Below are positions 7,289-9,042 of a stretch of 9,042 bases of DNA, one piece after another. The position numbers and the translations under genes were made by a program. Below the pieces are notes generated by a model. It searched no databases. It was not told the origin of the DNA and saw only the letters and a list, made by a program, of their open reading frames with translations. Source of the DNA: Spirochaetota bacterium (GTDB lineage Bacteria > Spirochaetota > UBA4802 > UBA5550); the NCBI GenBank assembly GCA_022704585.1, contig JAKJGD010000047.1:1-9042 (forward strand). The letters run 5' to 3'. Position 1 is the first letter of the stretch. Each line of letters begins with the position of its first letter.

Positions 7289-7319
7289 TTGACAGTCGGA
7301 GGCGCCTGACGGATATGTT
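7289..7319 (+). promoter_or_regulatory. Promoter of the trpR-trpB2 unit
   Basis: A perfect -35 TTGACA (7289-7294) is followed by two -10 candidates: GATATG at 7312-7317 (17-base spacing, 3 of 6 matches) and TATGTT at 7314-7319 (19-base spacing, 4 of 6). The -10 region runs directly into the first operator palindrome, so transcription would start near 7325, inside the operators. A repressor bound there would block polymerase. Confidence 0.6.
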
Positions 7320-7334
7320 TCTACTAATAGAATC
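7317..7334. promoter_or_regulatory. trpR operator, upstream imperfect copy
   Basis: GTTTCTACTAATAGAATC is an 18-base imperfect palindrome (6 of 8 arm positions pair) and matches the adjacent copy at 15 of 18 positions. It overlaps the -10 region and the predicted transcription start of trpR. It is the probable weaker half of a tandem TrpR site. Binding by TrpR is inferred from position and symmetry, as the E. coli trp operator sequence is not identical. Confidence 0.6.
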
Positions 7335-7352
7335 GTTTCTATAAATAGAAAC
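7335..7352. promoter_or_regulatory. trpR operator, downstream perfect copy
   Basis: GTTTCTATAAATAGAAAC is an exact palindrome (8-base arms, AA centre). It abuts the first copy with no gap, so the centres are 18 bp apart. It lies 16 bases upstream of the trpR start codon. A second copy at the start of a gene for a dimeric repressor is a strong sign of autoregulation. Confidence 0.68.
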
Positions 7353-7368
7353 ATTTTGGACGGTCTCC

Positions 7369-7650
7369 ATGAACAAGATCAAAGAGATAGCCTCCGTTCT
7401 CGCGATGACCGACGACAAGGAGGAGATCGAGGGCTTTTTGAAGAGCATCCTCACGAAAAACGAGGCGGATGAGATTTCTTCACGCTGGGAGCTCGTAAAG
7501 CTCCTGCATGAAGGCATGAGCCAGAGGAAGATCGCGGAGCGCCTGGGGCTCAGTCTGTGCAAGATCACCCGCGGCTCTCGGGAGCTAAAAAAGTCCCGGT
7601 CGCCCTTTAAAGCCATGCTGGAAAAACTCCAGGAGCTTTCGAAAAACTAA
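7369..7650 (+). CDS. trpR: TrpR-family transcriptional repressor
   Basis: A 93-residue DNA-binding protein that should repress transcription when tryptophan is bound as corepressor. It aligns with E. coli TrpR through LTKNEADEISSRWEL, GMSQRKIAERLG and ITRGSRELKK (helix-turn-helix about residues 50-70). The three side chains that hold L-tryptophan in E. coli (T44, R54, R84) correspond to T29, R39 and R68 here, so tryptophan binding is likely kept. The linker between the arginine helix and the MSQR helix is one residue shorter, and the N-terminal arm is shorter than in E. coli. GGA at 7358-7360 is a modest ribosome site for the ATG. Two tandem palindromes lie directly upstream, and trpB2 begins 38 bases downstream. 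The alternative is a YerC-type TrpR-like protein, but the ITRGS motif and the ligand residues favour a true tryptophan sensor. Confidence 0.88.
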   Translation: MNKIKEIASVLAMTDDKEEIEGFLKSILTKNEADEISSRWELVKLLHEGMSQRKIAERLGLSLCKITRGSRELKKSRSPFKAMLEKLQELSKN

Positions 7651-7666
7651 TCCGCATGATGCGGAT
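7650..7666. repeat. Perfect inverted repeat between trpR and trpB2
   Basis: ATCCGCAT-G-ATGCGGAT begins at the last base of the trpR stop codon. As RNA it would fold into a 7-bp stem (ATCCGCA/TGCGGAT) with a TGA loop, followed by A-rich sequence and the trpB2 ribosome site. It has no T-run, so it is not a classical terminator. It could protect or partition the mRNA, or be a protein site unlike the trpR operators. Confidence 0.5.
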
Positions 7667-7688
7667 CAACAATATAAGGAGTAACTCT

Positions 7689-9042
7689 ATGCTGACTAAA
7701 GTATTTTTAAATGAAGACGAAATTCCGCGGAAGTGGTACAATCTCGCTGCCGATCTTCCGACCCCCCTCCAGCCGCCGCTGGGACCCGACGGGAAGCCGG
7801 TGAGCCCGGACATGCTCGCCCCGGTATTCCCGATGAATCTCATCGAGCAGGAAGTGAGCCAGGAGCGCTGGATCGACATCCCCGGGGAGGTGCTTGAGTT
7901 GCTCTACCGCTGGCGTCCCTCACCGCTTCACCGGGCGCACCATCTTGAAAAAGCTCTCGGCACGCCGGCCCGTATCTATTACAAGAACGAAAGCGTTTCA
8001 CCGGCGGGGAGCCACAAGCCGAATACGGCCGTCGCCCAGGCCTGGTATAACAAGCAATTCGGCATCAAGAAGCTCACCACCGAAACCGGGGCCGGCCAGT
8101 GGGGCAGCGCCCTGTCGTTCGCCTGCGCTCTTATCGGGCTCGAGTGCAAGGTGTTCATGGTGCGTATCAGCTTCGAGCAGAAGCCGATGCGGAAGACGAT
8201 GATGCAGACATGGGGCGGGGTCTGCGTCCCGAGCCCCAGCCCGGAAACGGCCGCGGGCCGCGCCGTGCTGGAAAAGCACCCGGACACCCCCGGAAGCCTG
8301 GGTATCGCCATCAGTGAGGCGGTTGAGGCCGCCGTGTCCGATACCACCGGCCAGACGCGCTATGCCCTGGGCAGCGTCCTCAACCATGTGTGCCTGCACC
8401 AGACAATCATCGGCCAGGAAGCAAAAAAGCAGCTCGAAAAGTTCGGTGAAAAAAAGGCGGACGTTGTTATCGGTTGCGCGGGCGGCGGCAGCAACTTTGC
8501 CGGCCTCTCGTTCCCGTTTGCCAACGACAAAATACACGGTGCGCAGATCGAGATCATCCCGGTCGAGCCGACCTCGTGCCCGACCCTGACCAAGGGCCCG
8601 TTCATATACGATCATGGCGATATCGCCAAAATGACGCCGCTTATGCCAATGTATTCGCTGGGCCACAGCTTCGTTCCGGATTCGATCCATGCCGGCGGCC
8701 TCCGGTACCACGGCATGGCTCCGCTTGTATCTGCCGGCGTACTCGAGGGCCTGTTTACTCCCATGGCCATTCCGCAGATCGAATGCTTCAAGGCAGCGAT
8801 GCTCTTTGCCAAAACTGAAGGGATCATTGTCGCGCCCGAAACCAGCCACGCCATCGCCGCGACGATCCGCAAAGCCAGGGAAGCGAAAGAGGAGGGCAAG
8901 GAAAAGGTGATTATATTCAACCTGAGCGGTCATGGACTCATGGACCTCTACGGTTACGATCTCTTCCTTCATGACAAGCTCGCCGATCACGAGCTGCACC
9001 AGGACGAGGTCAACGAGGCCCTTGCCGAGCTCAAGGACCTTC
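7689..9042 (+). CDS. trpB2: Tryptophan synthase beta-like enzyme TrpB2, 3' end cut by the window
   Basis: A pyridoxal-phosphate enzyme of the TrpB2 class, which joins indole and L-serine to make tryptophan, often without a TrpA partner. The frame is open for 451 codons to the window end, close to the usual full length, so only a few residues should be missing. Key sites are GSHKPN with K110 as the PLP lysine, ETGAGQWG with catalytic E132, and the phosphate-binding loop GCAGGGSN (262-269). Near the C-terminus is FNLSGHGLMDL. The long N-terminal region (RKWYNLAADLPTPLQPPLGPDGKPVSP) is typical of TrpB2 and not of TrpB1. AAGGAG at 7676-7681, 7 bases before the ATG, is a strong ribosome site. Its position after trpR implies co-transcription and repression by tryptophan. 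No trpA lies in the window. Confidence 0.95.
   Translation, partial: MLTKVFLNEDEIPRKWYNLAADLPTPLQPPLGPDGKPVSPDMLAPVFPMNLIEQEVSQERWIDIPGEVLELLYRWRPSPLHRAHHLEKALGTPARIYYKNESVSPAGSHKPNTAVAQAWYNKQFGIKKLTTETGAGQWGSALSFACALIGLECKVFMVRISFEQKPMRKTMMQTWGGVCVPSPSPETAAGRAVLEKHPDTPGSLGIAISEAVEAAVSDTTGQTRYALGSVLNHVCLHQTIIGQEAKKQLEKFGEKKADVVIGCAGGGSNFAGLSFPFANDKIHGAQIEIIPVEPTSCPTLTKGPFIYDHGDIAKMTPLMPMYSLGHSFVPDSIHAGGLRYHGMAPLVSAGVLEGLFTPMAIPQIECFKAAMLFAKTEGIIVAPETSHAIAATIRKAREAKEEGKEKVIIFNLSGHGLMDLYGYDLFLHDKLADHELHQDEVNEALAELKDL

Noticed and set aside
7998..8999. A 333-codon reading frame on the minus strand
   Set aside because: It lies wholly opposite trpB2, whose frame holds all the catalytic motifs of TrpB2. 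The minus-strand translation shows no recognisable domain and is a shadow of GC-rich codons.
1..9042. CRISPR array, tRNA, rRNA, insertion sequence or phage region
   Set aside because: No regularly spaced repeats, cloverleaf or rRNA-like sequence, transposase or integrase was seen. The putative metallopeptidase alone does not make a prophage.

Overview
The window reads as a chromosomal stretch of a Gram-negative-type bacterium. It is moderately GC-rich in the genes and AT-rich between them, and it carries ordinary housekeeping genes with no mobile elements, RNA genes or CRISPR. The cytochrome c maturation genes resemble those of anaerobic or microaerobic lineages, because CcmE carries a cysteine where most bacteria have the haem-binding histidine. 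A spirochaete or deltaproteobacterium-like host would fit, but the sequence alone does not settle the taxon.

Region 1 (1-3400, + strand) is a tight cytochrome c maturation (Ccm, System I) operon: the 3' part of ccmC, a long ccmD-like gene, ccmE and ccmF. The genes overlap or touch. Together they encode haem delivery to the outer face of the inner membrane, the covalent haem chaperone, and the haem lyase. No ccmG or ccmH follows ccmF. With the CxxxY CcmE, this matches the variant Ccm system known from Desulfovibrio and archaea.

Region 2 (3411-4042) holds a convergent orphan HPt phosphotransfer gene on the minus strand. It ends 10 bases from ccmF. A 275-base divergent intergenic region follows, with a perfect inverted repeat, two short palindromes and a good sigma70-type promoter for the next operon.

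Region 3 (4043-7211, + strand) is nadK-recN plus a gene for an uncharacterised HExxH zinc-peptidase-like protein whose start lies inside the recN coding region. This gives NADP supply, recombinational repair, and a possible repair-linked protease.

Region 4 (7212-9042, + strand) is a tryptophan-responsive unit. A TrpR-family repressor is preceded by a sigma70-type promoter and two directly abutting 18-bp near-identical palindromes at the expected transcription start. It is followed 38 bases later by trpB2, a tryptophan synthase beta-type enzyme that runs off the window end. The likely logic is an autoregulated trpR-trpB2 operon in which tryptophan shuts off indole-to-tryptophan synthesis.
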